Below, one piece after another: positions 1 through 10,304 of a stretch of DNA of 64,000 bases (position 1 is its first letter; each line of letters opens with the position of its first letter). The notes under the pieces are model-generated. The model did no database searches. It saw only the letters and a program-made list of their open reading frames with translations, and was not told the origin of the DNA. The DNA lies in NCBI GenBank assembly GCA_951799425.1, contig OX637410.1:4340001-4404000 (forward strand), in the 5' to 3' direction. The stretch is from Ilex aquifolium. Its lineage: Eukaryota > Streptophyta > Magnoliopsida > Aquifoliales > Aquifoliaceae. A program made the translations under genes and the position numbers.

Positions 1-6
1 CAAAAT

Positions 7-1560
7 TTGCCGGCAGAATCGTGTGAGTCCGTGAATCAGCCTGAACCAAATTCACCTAGATCAGTAGCAGACTCTTGTGAGGGTAGTATGACAAATAATG
101 AAAGAAATGGAGAAGTCCCTATGAGAGAGGATGAGGTCCCTAACATCCGAACTTTGCGGGATTACTTAAATCCCACAAGAAACAGTGTCCCCTCTTGTTT
201 TATTTTTCCTGAAAATACTCCTCTCTTTACCGTAAAGTCGGGGACAGTGCAGTTATTACCCGTGTTTCATGGATTGGATGCAGAAAATCCATATCTGCAT
301 ATAAAAGATTTTGAGGAAGTGTGTGGAACATTTCAAGACAATTCAGAATTGGCCAAGATGAAACTGTTTTCTTTCTCCTTGAGGGATAGAGCCAAACAAT
401 GGTTAAATTCTTTAAAAAAAAATTCAATACTCAACCGGCAAGCATTACAAAATGAATTTTTTAGAAAGTTTTTTCCTCTACACCGCACAAATGCACTAAA
501 AAGGCAAATCATGAATTTTGCGGTTAAAGAAGGAGAAACTTTTTATCAAAGTTGGGAGAGATTCAAAGATCTGCTCCAATCCTGCCCACATCATGCTTTT
601 GAAAATTGGACTTTGGTAGGATTTTTCTATGACTCCTTACCCTCTAGACTACGTCAGTTTGTCGAAATGACGGCCCAAGGAGAATTCATGGGAAAAAGTC
701 CGGAGGAGGCATTCAATTTTTTCGACACCATATCTGACAGTTCTCAGATGTGGGACTCAGCCTCCCCTACCACTGTAGAAACCAGACCATCTACTTCCCA
801 GGGAGGAAAATATGTCTTGAGAGAGGATGATGACTTGAGAGCAAAAATGTCCACATTGTCTCGAAAGCTTGAAGCTTTAGAGATGAAGAAAGTCCATCAA
901 GTTGATGTTAGCCCTTCCACCGAGCAAGTGTGTGGAATCTGTGCGCTAACAGGACACCCTACTGGGGAGTGTCCCATCATCCCAGCATTCAAAGAAGTCT
1001 TGTTGGAACAAACACATGCATTTTCCAACTTCAACAAGCCCTACTCCAACCCATATTCTGAAACATACAATCCAGGGTGGCGAAACCACCCTAACTTCAG
1101 TTGGAAGAACACACAACCAATACCCATGAACCAACAACAAGGGCCATACCCACCACCCCAAGGACCTCCTGCATATCAACCATATCAACCACCACAAAAG
1201 AGGAACCTTGAGGACACACTGAATCAGTTCATGCAAAGCCAAATGAATTATAACAATAATTCCACACAGGCTTTCACTGATTTCAAAACCCAGACCACTC
1301 AATCTTTTGAGGATCTTAAAAGCCACATCCAAAAGTTGACTCAATCCATGGTCATACACGAAAAGGGCAAGTTTCCTGCCCAACCAAAGCAACCACAAGG
1401 CCAATTCCATGCAGGGAACCCTTCAACAACAGGAAACACCCAAGACCAAGCGCAAGTTGTCACGACACTAAGAAGTGGCAAGGTGATTGACAAGACAATT
1501 AGAGACATACTCATTCCCAAGCCAAGACCTGAGTCAAGCCCAGCCAATCCATCATCTGAA
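7..1560 (+). CDS. gag: Athila gag (capsid and nucleocapsid region), copy A
   Basis: This is the Gag part of a fused Gag-Pol frame. The retrotransposon gag core lies around residues 95-235, with the typical stretch KLFSFSLRDRAKQWLNSL and later QSWERFKDLLQSCPHH. A single CX2CX4HX4C zinc knuckle (CGICALTGHPTGEC) lies near residues 308-325, followed by a Pro/Gln-rich linker. Gag would assemble the cytoplasmic virus-like particle that packages element RNA. The ATG at 7 opens the frame seen here, but the window edge cuts the leader, so the true start may be upstream. Copy C gag (34929 onward) aligns along its whole length. Confidence 0.85.
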
Positions 1561-1699
1561 CCTGAACCAATTGAGACTGAACTTGAGAAAGACCCTGAGC
1601 CTATGATTGAACAAGAGCCAGAACCTTTTGAAAAAAAGGAACCTTCGTATCCCATTCCGGCTCCGTTTCCTCATCGACTCAAAACCAAACAGAAAGTGA

Positions 1700-4600
1700 A
1701 AGATCGGCCTGAAATTTATGAGCTTTTTAAGCAAGTAAATATCAACATCTCACTTCTGGATGCAATCAAACAAGTTCCGTCTTATGCCAAGTTTCTAAAA
1801 GACTTGTGCACAGTCAAGAGAAGCCAGAATGTCCAAAAGAGAGCTTTCCTAACGGAACAAGCTAGTGCTCTTCTTCAACATAAAACCCTTCCAAAATACA
1901 AAGACCCAGGGTGTCCGACTGTCTCATGTATCATTGGGAACTTCAGGATTGAACAAGCTTTGTTAGACCTTGGAGCCAGCGTTAATTTGCTACCCTACTC
2001 TGTCTATCAGCAGTTGGGTTTGGGTGAACTTAAACCCACTTGTGTCACACTCCAGTTGGCCGACAGATCTGTCAAAACCCCCAGAGGGATTGTTGAAGAT
2101 GTGCTTGTCCAAGTAGATAGTTTTGTCTTCCCTGTTGACTTCATTGTTCTGGATACTCAACCAGCAATAAATTCGGAGAACCAAATTCCCGTCATTCTTG
2201 GTCGGCCATTCCTAGCAACTTCCAATGCCTTAATCAATTGCAGGAATGGAGTCATGAAATTAAATTTTGGGAATATGACTCTCAAACTGAACATTTTCAA
2301 TATTGCTAAACATCCAGAAGAAGAAAAGGAAGAAAGGGAAGTAAACTCCATAGAATCTTTGATACAGGAACATCTGGATGATACATTATGTGAGGATCCT
2401 ACTGAATCATCTCTGTTAGAACTCATCTCATCAGAAACAACAGATGATGACCCAAATCCACCAAGTGGCCCTACTCATACTGTTGAGACATGGACACCCA
2501 AATTCGAAGAAATTTCACCAAGTGGCATAAAGCCAGTCTCATCAAGTGTTAGCCCACCAAAGCCTGAATTGAAACCTCTCTCATCTGACCTCAAATATGC
2601 ATTTTTAGGAGAGAATGAGTCATACCCAGTGGTAATTTCATCTAAACTCACAGACTTACAAGAGTCTAAACTGATTGAAGTTCTTCGAAGTCATAAAAGC
2701 ACCATTGGATGGACCATCGCTGACTTGAAAGGTATAAGCCCGTTAATCTACAATCATGCCATATACCTTGAAGAGGATTCAAAACCCTCTCGTCAAATGC
2801 AGCGACGACTAAACCCTTACATGAAGGAAGTTGTGAGAATTGAGGTACTCAAACTCTTAGATGCAGGGATAATCTTCTCTATCTCAGATAGTAAATGGGT
2901 TAGTCCAACCCAAGTTGTGCCAAAAAAATCTGGGGTCACAGTGGTCAAAAATGATGCAAATGAACTAATACCAACTCGAGTCGTCACAGGATGGCGAATG
3001 TGCATTGATTATCGAAAACTTAATTTGGTCACTAGAAAAGATCATTTTCCTCTTCCATTTCTTGACCAAGTCCTAGAGAGAATTGCATGCCATGTATTTT
3101 ACTGTTTTTTAGATGGGTATTCAGGGTATAACCAAATTGACATAGCCCTAGATGATCAGGAGAAAACAACATTGACATGCCCCTTTGGCACCTTTGCATT
3201 CAAAAGGATGCCATTTGGACTTTGTAACGCTCCTGCAACATTCCAAAGATGTATGCTAAGCTTGTTCAGTGATATGGTTGAAATTTTTTTGGAAGTATTC
3301 ATGGATGACTTCTCTGTTTATGGTGATTCCTTCGATTTGTGTTTAACCAATCTGGAGAAAGTACTGATCAGATGTAAGGAAGCCAACCTAGTGCTCAATT
3401 GGGAAAAATGCCATTTTATGGTAACACAGGGCATTGTCCTTGGTCACATTGTGTCGTCTGAAGGCATGAAAGTTGACAAGGCAAAAATAGATCTGATTGG
3501 AAATTTGCCTGCCCCTAAGACTGTAAAGGATGTTCGATCATTCCTAGGACATGCAGGTTTCTACAGGAGATTCATAAAAGATTTCAGTACCATAGCAAAA
3601 CCCATGTGTCACCTCCTAAGTCAGGATGTAATCTTTGATTGGAATGAAGCATGCCAAAAAGCCTTTGACAAGCTAAAAGACATGTTAATTTCTACACCAA
3701 TAATGTAACCCCCTGACTGGAATCTTCCCTTTGAACTAATGTGTGATGCAAGTGATTTTGCTGTAGGTGCTATATTGGGACAAAGAAAAGATAAGAAACT
3801 CCATGTGATTTACTATGCAAGTAAAACTTTGAATGATGCTCAAATGAATTATTCGACCACTGAGAAAGAATTGCTTGCTGTAGTTTTTGCACTGGAAAAT
3901 TTTCGTTCTTATCTTGTTGGTTCTTCTGTTACTGTATTCACAGACCATGCAGCCCTAAAATTTTTGCTCACAAAGAAGGACGTCAAACCAAGACTCTTGA
4001 GATGGATACTTTTGCTCCAAGAGTTTGATCTTGTCATCAAGGACAAGAAAGGTGTCGAGAATGTGGTGGCAGATCATCTGTCCAGTCTAACCTATGAATT
4101 TCATGAGGATGGACTGACAATCAATGAGAAATTCCCCGATGAACAACTATTCATGATTGATAGGACACCATGGTATGCAGACATTGCTAACTTTCTTGCT
4201 ACTGGTACACTCCCTCCATCCTTTACCATGTTGGACAAAAAGAAATTTATGAGGGAGGTTCGTAACTTCTTTTGGGAGGATCCTTACGTATTCAAGTACT
4301 GTAAAGATCAAATCATAAGACGTTGCATCCCTGCTCATGAAAGTAGCCAGGTAATAACATTTTGTCATTCTGAAGCATGCGGTGGCCACTTTTCATCAAG
4401 AAAAACAGCTGCAAAAATATTGCAGTGTGGATTTTACTGGCCCACACTTTTCAAAGATGTCCATGCCTTTTGTTTAAATTGTGATAGGTGTCAAAGGTTG
4501 GGAAACATTTCTAAAAGAAATATGATGCCCTTAAACCCCATTCTGGTAATTGAAATTTTTGACTGTTGGGGCATCGATTTAATGAGACCATTTCCCCCTT

Positions 4601-5541
4601 CCTTTGGCTATCTGTACATTTTAGTGGCTGTAGACTATGTATCCAAATGGGTTGAAGCAATTCCATGCCGAAACAATGATCACAAAACAGTGATCAAATT
4701 TTTGAAAGAAAATATTTTGTCCCGGTTTGGAATTCTGAAATCAATCATAAGCGATAGGGGTGCTCATTTTTGCAATCGTCCTTTCTGGAATTTAATGAAA
4801 AAATACTTGATTTTTCACAAAATTGCAACCCCTTATCACCCACAGACCAGTGGACAAGCTGAGTTAGCTAATCGGGAGATCAAATTAATTTTGGAGAAAA
4901 CGGTGAATCCAGATCGCAAAGATTGGTCGTTAAGACTAACTGATGCGCTCTGGGCATACCGTACTGCTTTTAAAACAATTTTAGGCATGTCTCCTTATTG
5001 ATTAGTCTATGGAAAGCCATGTCACTTGCCTGTGGAATTGGAACATAGGGCATACTGGGCCATTAAAGCAATGAATTTTGACTTGGACAAGGCTGGGCTA
5101 GCAAGGAAACTTCAGATAAATGAATTGGAGGAATTGAGAAATGAAGCATATGAAAATGCTAAGATTGCTAAAACCAAGATGAAAATTCTTCATGACAAAC
5201 ACATTGTGCGGAAATCTTTTGAGCCGTCTCAAAAAGTCTTGCTATTTAATTCAAGACTCCGCCTCTTTCCTGGTAAGTTGAAATCAAGATGGACTGGGCC
5301 TTACATTGTCAAAAAGGTGTTTGAACATGGAGCAGTTGAAGTGGAAAACCCAGCAAACGGTAATAGTTTTACTGTTAATGGTCAGCGGTTAAAACCATTT
5401 TTGGAGGATTTTGTTAAAAATGTGGAAACCATTCTTTTAATGGAACCAGAGTACTCCACCGAAATTCGCGCCTGCCGACACTCTAGTGGATCGGGTCAAG
5501 AAATATCTACTTCAATCCGACCCACTGGGGCGCCTTTATAA
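1700..5541 (+). CDS. pol: Athila pol: protease, reverse transcriptase, RNase H, integrase, copy A
   Basis: Domain order is Ty3/gypsy. The protease carries the Athila-type active site DLGAS with following NLLPYSVY (about 1960-2000). Reverse transcriptase spans about 2800-3430 with the catalytic box FMDDFSVYG (about 3298-3325). RNase H covers about 3730-4080, including [11 protein letters not shown]. Integrase has an HHCC zinc region (about 4365-4500, [11 protein letters not shown] and CDRCQRLG) and a DDE core ([32 protein letters not shown]) at about 4560-4900. These enzymes would mature the polyprotein, copy RNA to cDNA and insert it in the nucleus. The frame shows a couple of breaks; as a fossil it is not described further. 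Confidence 0.88.
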
Positions 5542-5576
5542 GGCACCCACTTTTTTCTCCCAGCCGCCACAGTTGC

Positions 5577-5640
5577 CCCCCCCCCTTTTTCTTCTTCTTC
5601 TTCTTCTTTTTCTTTTCTTCTTCTTCCTTCTGTTCGTCTT
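5577..5640 (+). repeat. C-run and CTT-rich pyrimidine tract after pol
   Basis: A run of C followed by CTT/TTC repeats lies just downstream of integrase in copy A. It sits in the otherwise featureless 5542-5905 interval. I see no homologous tract in copy C at the same place, so it is probably a simple-repeat expansion. Confidence 0.7.
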
Positions 5641-5905
5641 CGAGTTCTCTGTTATCAGAGAAACCACCCATGACCACACACTCCACAAACACGATATTTT
5701 GCTTCATGTTTTGCATTTTAATCTTATATTTGCTCATGGGTGTTCTTCTTTTATTCGCACTCACACATAAGGATTTTCAGCCTACCCGAAATTCAGATCT
5801 GTGCACAGATGAGTAATTTTTGTGTTTTTATTTGTACGTCTCAGCGGGTGAACATATCTCTACCATCCAACTGCGTCTCCACAATCTATGAACCGGTAAA
5901 TTCGA

Positions 5906-5940
5906 AACATTGGGGACAATGTTCAGTTTAGGTTGGGGGG
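5906..5940 (+). promoter_or_regulatory. Internal polypurine tract with upstream CATTG...CAATG hairpin, copy A
   Basis: AACATTG, a 4-base loop and CAATGTT form a perfect 7-bp inverted repeat at 5906-5923, followed by a G-rich tract ending in GGTTGGGGGG at 5931-5940. The same arrangement occurs after pol in copy C (40426-40460) and on the other strand in B2 (26561-26596). Position and purine content fit an internal (central) polypurine tract that could prime extra plus-strand DNA, but priming is inferred. Confidence 0.6.
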
Positions 5941-6077
5941 TATGATCAGTTCATCAGTTCATTAGTTCATATTTTTCGTAAATTTTTAAAATTTTTATAT
6001 TGTCGTTGTTGATCATGTTTGAACATTGATTGTATAAATTGATGATTATGCTTATGAATCAGCTTCAATCGTCTTTG

Positions 6078-6111
6078 TGACTGGCAGACGTTAAAGAACC
6101 AGATAGTGAGT
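6078..6111 (+). other. Conserved non-coding block ahead of the small ORF (CTGG...CCAG hairpin)
   Basis: About 34 bases are nearly identical here, in copy C (tandemly doubled, 40510-40603) and in copy D (54716-54747), although surrounding non-coding sequence has diverged. The core is CTGGCAGACGTTAAAGAACC plus AG. CTGG can pair with CCAG (6081-6102); in C the partner is CCGG, which keeps pairing through a G-U. Its role is unknown. Splicing, translation re-initiation or packaging are possibilities. Confidence 0.5.
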
Positions 6112-6194
6112 CTTAAAACTTAGCAATCATTGATGTAAAACTTTTTTGGTTTAGCCTATGAGTTCTACGTACTTTTCCATCTGATGTACATACT

Positions 6195-6539
6195 ATGATC
6201 ATGAGAAAAACAAGATTAGTAAGGAAGGTTGAAATCCAAGAAAAACAAGCGAAACCCCTCTATGGCAGAAGCAGCTTTGCCGAACGTCGTCGTGCCAAAA
6301 GGCTTGGTGCCTATAAACAGTGTGGCAGAGTCTTTCACGAAAAAAGGTACAACCAGTGTTCTGAACCAATTTCCGGTCGCGCACTTGATCGATTAGACTG
6401 GATAGTGAATGGGCTGAGTAAGGATTATCCTGATACGCCATGCTATTCTGGTACTTTGCTTAACCGGTTTGTGAGAGAGGAAGTTGGGAGAGTTACTGGT
6501 TGTCCATTCAACACAGACACAGAGGGAGACTTGGATTAG
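6195..6539 (+). CDS. Small basic zinc-finger-like ORF between pol and the third ORF, copy A
   Basis: A 114-residue, strongly basic product. Versions occur in copies C (40723-41055) and D (54839-55178) at the same place. Shared features are a basic N-terminus, a run such as RRRAKR that resembles a nuclear signal, a Cys/His stretch (CX2CX4HX6C in copies C and D, around CGRxxHxxxYNQC), then EPISG, DRLxWI, SKxYPxTP and a final RYVRxE...RVTG. The protein stays recognisable while the DNA has drifted, which suggests past selection. I do not recognise a named family; nucleic-acid binding is inferred. It is preceded by the conserved block at 6078-6111 and followed by a palindrome array. Family-3 copies appear to lack it. 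Confidence 0.6.
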   Translation: MIMRKTRLVRKVEIQEKQAKPLYGRSSFAERRRAKRLGAYKQCGRVFHEKRYNQCSEPISGRALDRLDWIVNGLSKDYPDTPCYSGTLLNRFVREEVGRVTGCPFNTDTEGDLD

Positions 6540-6804
6540 ATAATTTTCTGTAGGAAATGTGTACTTTTGTTGGGGGAGTGAAAGCCAAAGGTCCGAATTT
6601 GTTGTAAAAAGTGTATAAAAATCTTTTTGTATAAATTCTTTTAACTGAAATGAAAATATGGGCCGAGTAAGGAATGTCCCAAAATACCAACCTAAAGTGT
6701 GGGTAGGGGCTTATCCTGAGACGACATAAGTTTTTGATTTAAAATTATGTGTTTAGCCTTCTTTGATTGTGTATAGTGAAGTGGAGAAAAATTTTAATTT
6801 TTTT
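6540..6804 (+). other. Non-coding interval after the small ORF, copy A
   Basis: This AT-rich link between the small ORF and the palindrome array is clearly homologous to copy D 55180-55445. Both hold a partial echo of the small-ORF tail, including a GTAAGGAATGTCC-like stretch and TTATCCTGAGACG. I see no open frame or other signal. Confidence 0.45.
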
Positions 6805-7155
6805 GGTTCAACGTTCGAACGCCAGGTGACGTTCAAACGTCATCTGCTTACAGTACTCAGCCTCTGATGAAGCTTCTGATGAAACTTAAAAGTACTGGGA
6901 GCTCAGTCCGTTCGAACGCCAATAGACCATTCGAACGAGATTAACGTTCGAACGCCAATAGAACGTTTAAACGAAGAGAACCTACAACACTTTGGTCTCT
7001 GTCATAACACAAAAGTACTGGGAGCTCACAACGTTCGAACGATAACCCACGTTAAAACGATATTTTAAAAATCCTTCAATACACGTTCGAATGTGGATGA
7101 AGTTCGAACGTAGATGACGTTCGAATGCCCCTTCTCAGACTATAAAAGCCTGCAT
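6805..7155 (+). promoter_or_regulatory. Paired CGTTCGAACG palindrome array with TATA-like box, upstream of third ORF, copy A
   Basis: About ten intact or one-step-decayed copies of the palindrome CGTTCGAACG occur here, mostly in pairs 18-19 bp apart joined by GCCAA-type linkers. Interleaved are inverted repeats of the type CAGTACT...AGTACTG (for example 6851-6897) and the phrase AGTACTGGGAGCTC. A CTATAAAAG box at 7140-7148 follows, 218 bp before the third-ORF ATG. The same palindrome pairs occur in this copy's LTR U3 (12331-12680) ahead of CCTATAAATG. This looks like a separate promoter for the third ORF; promoter function is inferred. Confidence 0.6.
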
Positions 7156-7365
7156 CGTTGTTTTCAGCCAAAATCCCCAAATTTTTTCAAAACCCTATAA
7201 CTCTTTTTCACTCCACAGACCTCAATTCACCCTCATTCCCCAAAAATACCCAAATTCGACCCTCCCTAACTCTTCTCCACATCAAAATCATCAATCCCAC
7301 ACCAAGAACCCCAAGTTTCCAGCACTTTTCAGCACCCTCTCAAACCCAACCCATGTTCGAACGCC

Positions 7366-8452
7366 ATGCCAAGGGTAAAACTCTCTGCCAGGCGTGCTCC
7401 ACCAGTGAATCAAGATCCAAATATTGTAGAAGAGGTGATAGAAGAGAGGGAGGGAAGGCAAAGGACGAAGAGATATGACAGGACCAGGTTTCCCAGTGCC
7501 TTAAAGGCTGAAAGGTATGAAAATTTCTACCATAAGCATGCAGTTGTTTGTGAGAGAGACGTTGTGATTGATGATTTTGCTGGAATTGGAATATTGGAAG
7601 AAATGCAGAGGAGGGAGTGGGTCTGGTACTTGAGGAACGGTGGAGACGCCGTTGTTGACTTGGTGTGGGAGTTTTACTCCAACGCTGAGATCATCAACGC
7701 CGTAATCCGGACATATGTTAGGGGTATCCACATTGACGTGGATGAAGCATACATCGTAGAAATAAGGGAGGAAATACCTCGAGTGCAAAACCCGACCTAC
7801 CCCCCAAAGAAAGACATAGCAATGAATGTGGTGGGAAAGGAATTGACGGGGGTAGCTGACTTTTCATGGGAAGGGAGGAGATTTTTGAGTCAAGGGGAGC
7901 TCACCAACAAATACAAAATGTTAAATTTGATTGCGGTGTCCAACTTCGCTCCCATAGGAAGAAAGAATGAAATTCTACCTGACATGGCCCGGTTGTTGTA
8001 TGTGATTGGAAAAGGGCAAAGCATTGATCTCCCCTCCCTAATTTTGACAGAAATGAAAAAGGGGTGTGATGTGAAGAGGAATTCGCTTCCCTTCGGCACC
8101 CTAGTGACAGAACTGTGCAAAGACCATGGGGTGAGGGTGAAGCCAGAAATGAAAATTCAAAAGCCGATGGGGCCACTGAACAAGGCATCCTTTTGGAGGA
8201 GCCAAAGTCATAGTGGCGGCCTAGCGGTCAGACAGGAGATACCCCCCCACCCACGGAGTGGATGAGGTACAAGAGGAGCTTGATGAGATGGAGGAGAGAG
8301 AGATGGAGGAAGAGAGAGACCAGCCACAGGAGGCAGACCCTAGCACTAGCACCAGCTCCCGACGTTCTTTATGGGACATCATGCTTAGCATTGAAGCTAA
8401 GCAGGATGAGATCCTTAGGCTTATCAGGGGTGGACATGGTGGACAGGGTGGG
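7366..8452 (+). CDS. Athila third ORF (env-like; plant transposon protein type), copy A
   Basis: The product opens with a basic stretch (PRVKLSARRAP), then RTRFPSALKAERYENFY, a central region with VWEFYSNAEIINAVIRTYVRG and MLNLIAVSNFAPIGRKNEI, and RLLYVIGKGQSIDLPSLIL followed by SLPFGTLVTELCKDHGV. The tail is rich in Glu and Ser and ends in a short helix-like segment. This matches the plant domain often labelled putative plant transposon protein, found in the env position of Athila and some Sireviruses. I see no signal peptide or hydrophobic anchor, so an envelope role is doubtful. Homologues are copies C, D and B2. A family-3 solo LTR sits at its 3' end. Confidence 0.75.
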
Positions 8453-10299
8453 TGATGAGCACATAATATTGCATATTTGAAGGGCTCATTACATGCATTT
8501 TAACTCAACTTTTGCATTTAAGTACTTAGAGTTAGCCGAAATTATGAATAATGTTGATATTTTGATGTTGCAAGTTTTTATTGCTTAAATCATGTATTTT
8601 AGGACATTGCAACTATGTTGAATGTGTGGTGAAGGCATGGACACAATACATGAAGAATTGGAGGCTTAAAAGTGAAGAAATCAAGAAGGCATTGGTGCTT
8701 GGGAACAAGGGCACCAGCTGCAGCAACAATTGGAAGCACTGCCTCGGAATTCATCCATTTTTACCATGATCTACTCAGAATTTGGCAAAGTTCAAAACAT
8801 TAAAGTTGTAGATATGGGTGTCTTCTGTTTGGTGTCAACATTTCATCCCAATCCAACGGTTATATCAAGATTTATGCCAATTCTACCGAAGGTGGTCCAG
8901 TGCAGAAAAACAGTACCGGTACTCGGTACCGGTACCAAATGGTACCAGTACCTAGTACCGGTACTCCGGACCTTCTGGTCGCGAAAACAGCCTGTAACTC
9001 AACTTTGAGGCTTGGGGGTCCCACCTACACTTCTCCCACGCCTATCCCAACATTTCCTTACACATTTGCAAGCCTCCTACACTCAAGTGGAAGACTTTGA
9101 AGGCCAATGCATTGATGGAGGATGGGAGAGAAGTGGGCTGCCAGGGCTATGATCTCCTAGCCTGTCAAGCCATCCATTCAGCCCTCTCTTGATGGGAGCT
9201 CGTACACACAGCTAGGGGGGAGCCTCTTGGACGTTTTGGCAAGTCTCCACACAGCATATATTGAACATTACAAGCTTGTATAGAGGGGGGCTACCTAAGC
9301 TTAGTTTAGTTCCAATGAAGAAGACAATGAATAGTGCCGAAAGTTTACATTTTTGCATTCTCTTCATTCCATTGTCATGTAATCTCTTGTAAGGATCTTC
9401 TAAGTTTAATCTATTGTCTTTAATCTCATTCCTTTCAAGTCTATTGCAAGTTTACTTACATGTTCTTCATTTCACCATTGTTATGCTTTCATGTTCTTCA
9501 TTTTTAGCTTAAAATGGGTTTTGAATATTTCTCTTCATAGCTTTAGATTTCTTGTTGTAAGTTAATTTTCATGCTTCATGTCTTCATTATATGTCTTTAC
9601 ATTATGCTTGTCTTTCATTTTTATGTATGATTAGCAAGGATTTAAGTTGGTTAATCCAAGGGAAAATTCCTCTTGGGGATTCCATTTCAACTCTTCTTCT
9701 TTCCTCCCTTTTGAGTCAAATGGTTCGGTTTGACGGGGTTGAGAGTGGATGAGTTGGTGAGCCTTTGATATTCCGTAGGCCTAGTCACGGTTTATGCTTA
9801 GATTACTCACCAATCTCGTCCCTAGCTTCCCCCGAATCAATCGTTCATTCATGCTCAATCGGAGGAAGGCTTTGAGTTGGCTTGACATTCCCATTGGAGT
9901 GAACCTTTGTGGTTAATCAACACTTGCTTTATTTGCATTTTCATTCACAAACCAAACACAAAACTCAAATACAAGATTTTAAACTTTCTTTTCACTTTTG
10001 CAAAATCACTTTCACAAAACTCTCTTTCCTTCCCTGAGGAGACGACATTGGAATATTTTCCAAGTAAAACACACGACAACGAAAGACTCCTTGCGATTGG
10101 GGAGCACTTTTGTTCACCACACACGCATTTCATTTCATAACATTTTGTTCATTCCATTCATTTCCATCACCATTCCATTGTTACCTAATCTTTTGCATCA
10201 TTCCGAGTGAGAGTGACACTCACCCATTCCTATAAGCCATACACACATTTAGGGATGATGTTTAGAGGTTAGGATACAACAACGTTTTCCAATCAATCA
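8453..10299 (+). mobile_element. Solo LTR, Athila family 3, inserted in copy A (TSD GTGGG)
   Basis: An 1847-bp LTR beginning TGATGAGCAC and ending CCAATCA. It is flanked by a perfect 5-bp target duplication GTGGG at 8448-8452 and 10300-10304. It matches, in the opposite orientation, the LTRs at 17888-19746, 20878-22685, 48239-49617 and 53110-54682, including TTGGGGGTCCCACC and the TTCCNNGGTCGTCTCC-like U5 region. There is no internal region, so the element was reduced by LTR-LTR recombination. Its U3 carries a GGTACC palindrome array (8911-8970) in the slot where sister LTRs carry TTCCGGAA. It is younger than copy A. Confidence 0.9.
8911..8970 (+). promoter_or_regulatory. GGTACC palindrome array in U3 of the family-3 solo LTR
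   Basis: Sixty bases hold about six GGTACC or AGTACC/GGTACT units, including ACCGGT-linked doublets. The array lies just upstream of CAGCCTGTAACTCAA and the conserved GGGGGTCCCACC box, which is where sister LTRs carry TTCCGGAA arrays. A similar GGTACC doublet set occurs in the chromovirus solo LTR at 44771-44812. Function unknown. Confidence 0.55.
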
Positions 10300-10304
10300 G
10301 TGGG

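Noticed and set aside
946-1655. Long minus-strand open frames across gag of copy A
   Set aside because: They are shadows of the plus-strand gag frame, with low-complexity translations and no homology signal.
6805-7155. Family-1 CGTTCGAACG units as heat-shock elements
   Set aside because: TTC and GAA are directly adjacent with no two-base gap, so they do not fit the heat-shock consensus, unlike the family-3 units.
7366-8452. Third ORF as a true viral envelope gene
   Set aside because: No signal peptide, glycoprotein pattern or membrane anchor can be seen in any of the four copies; the name env-like is positional only.
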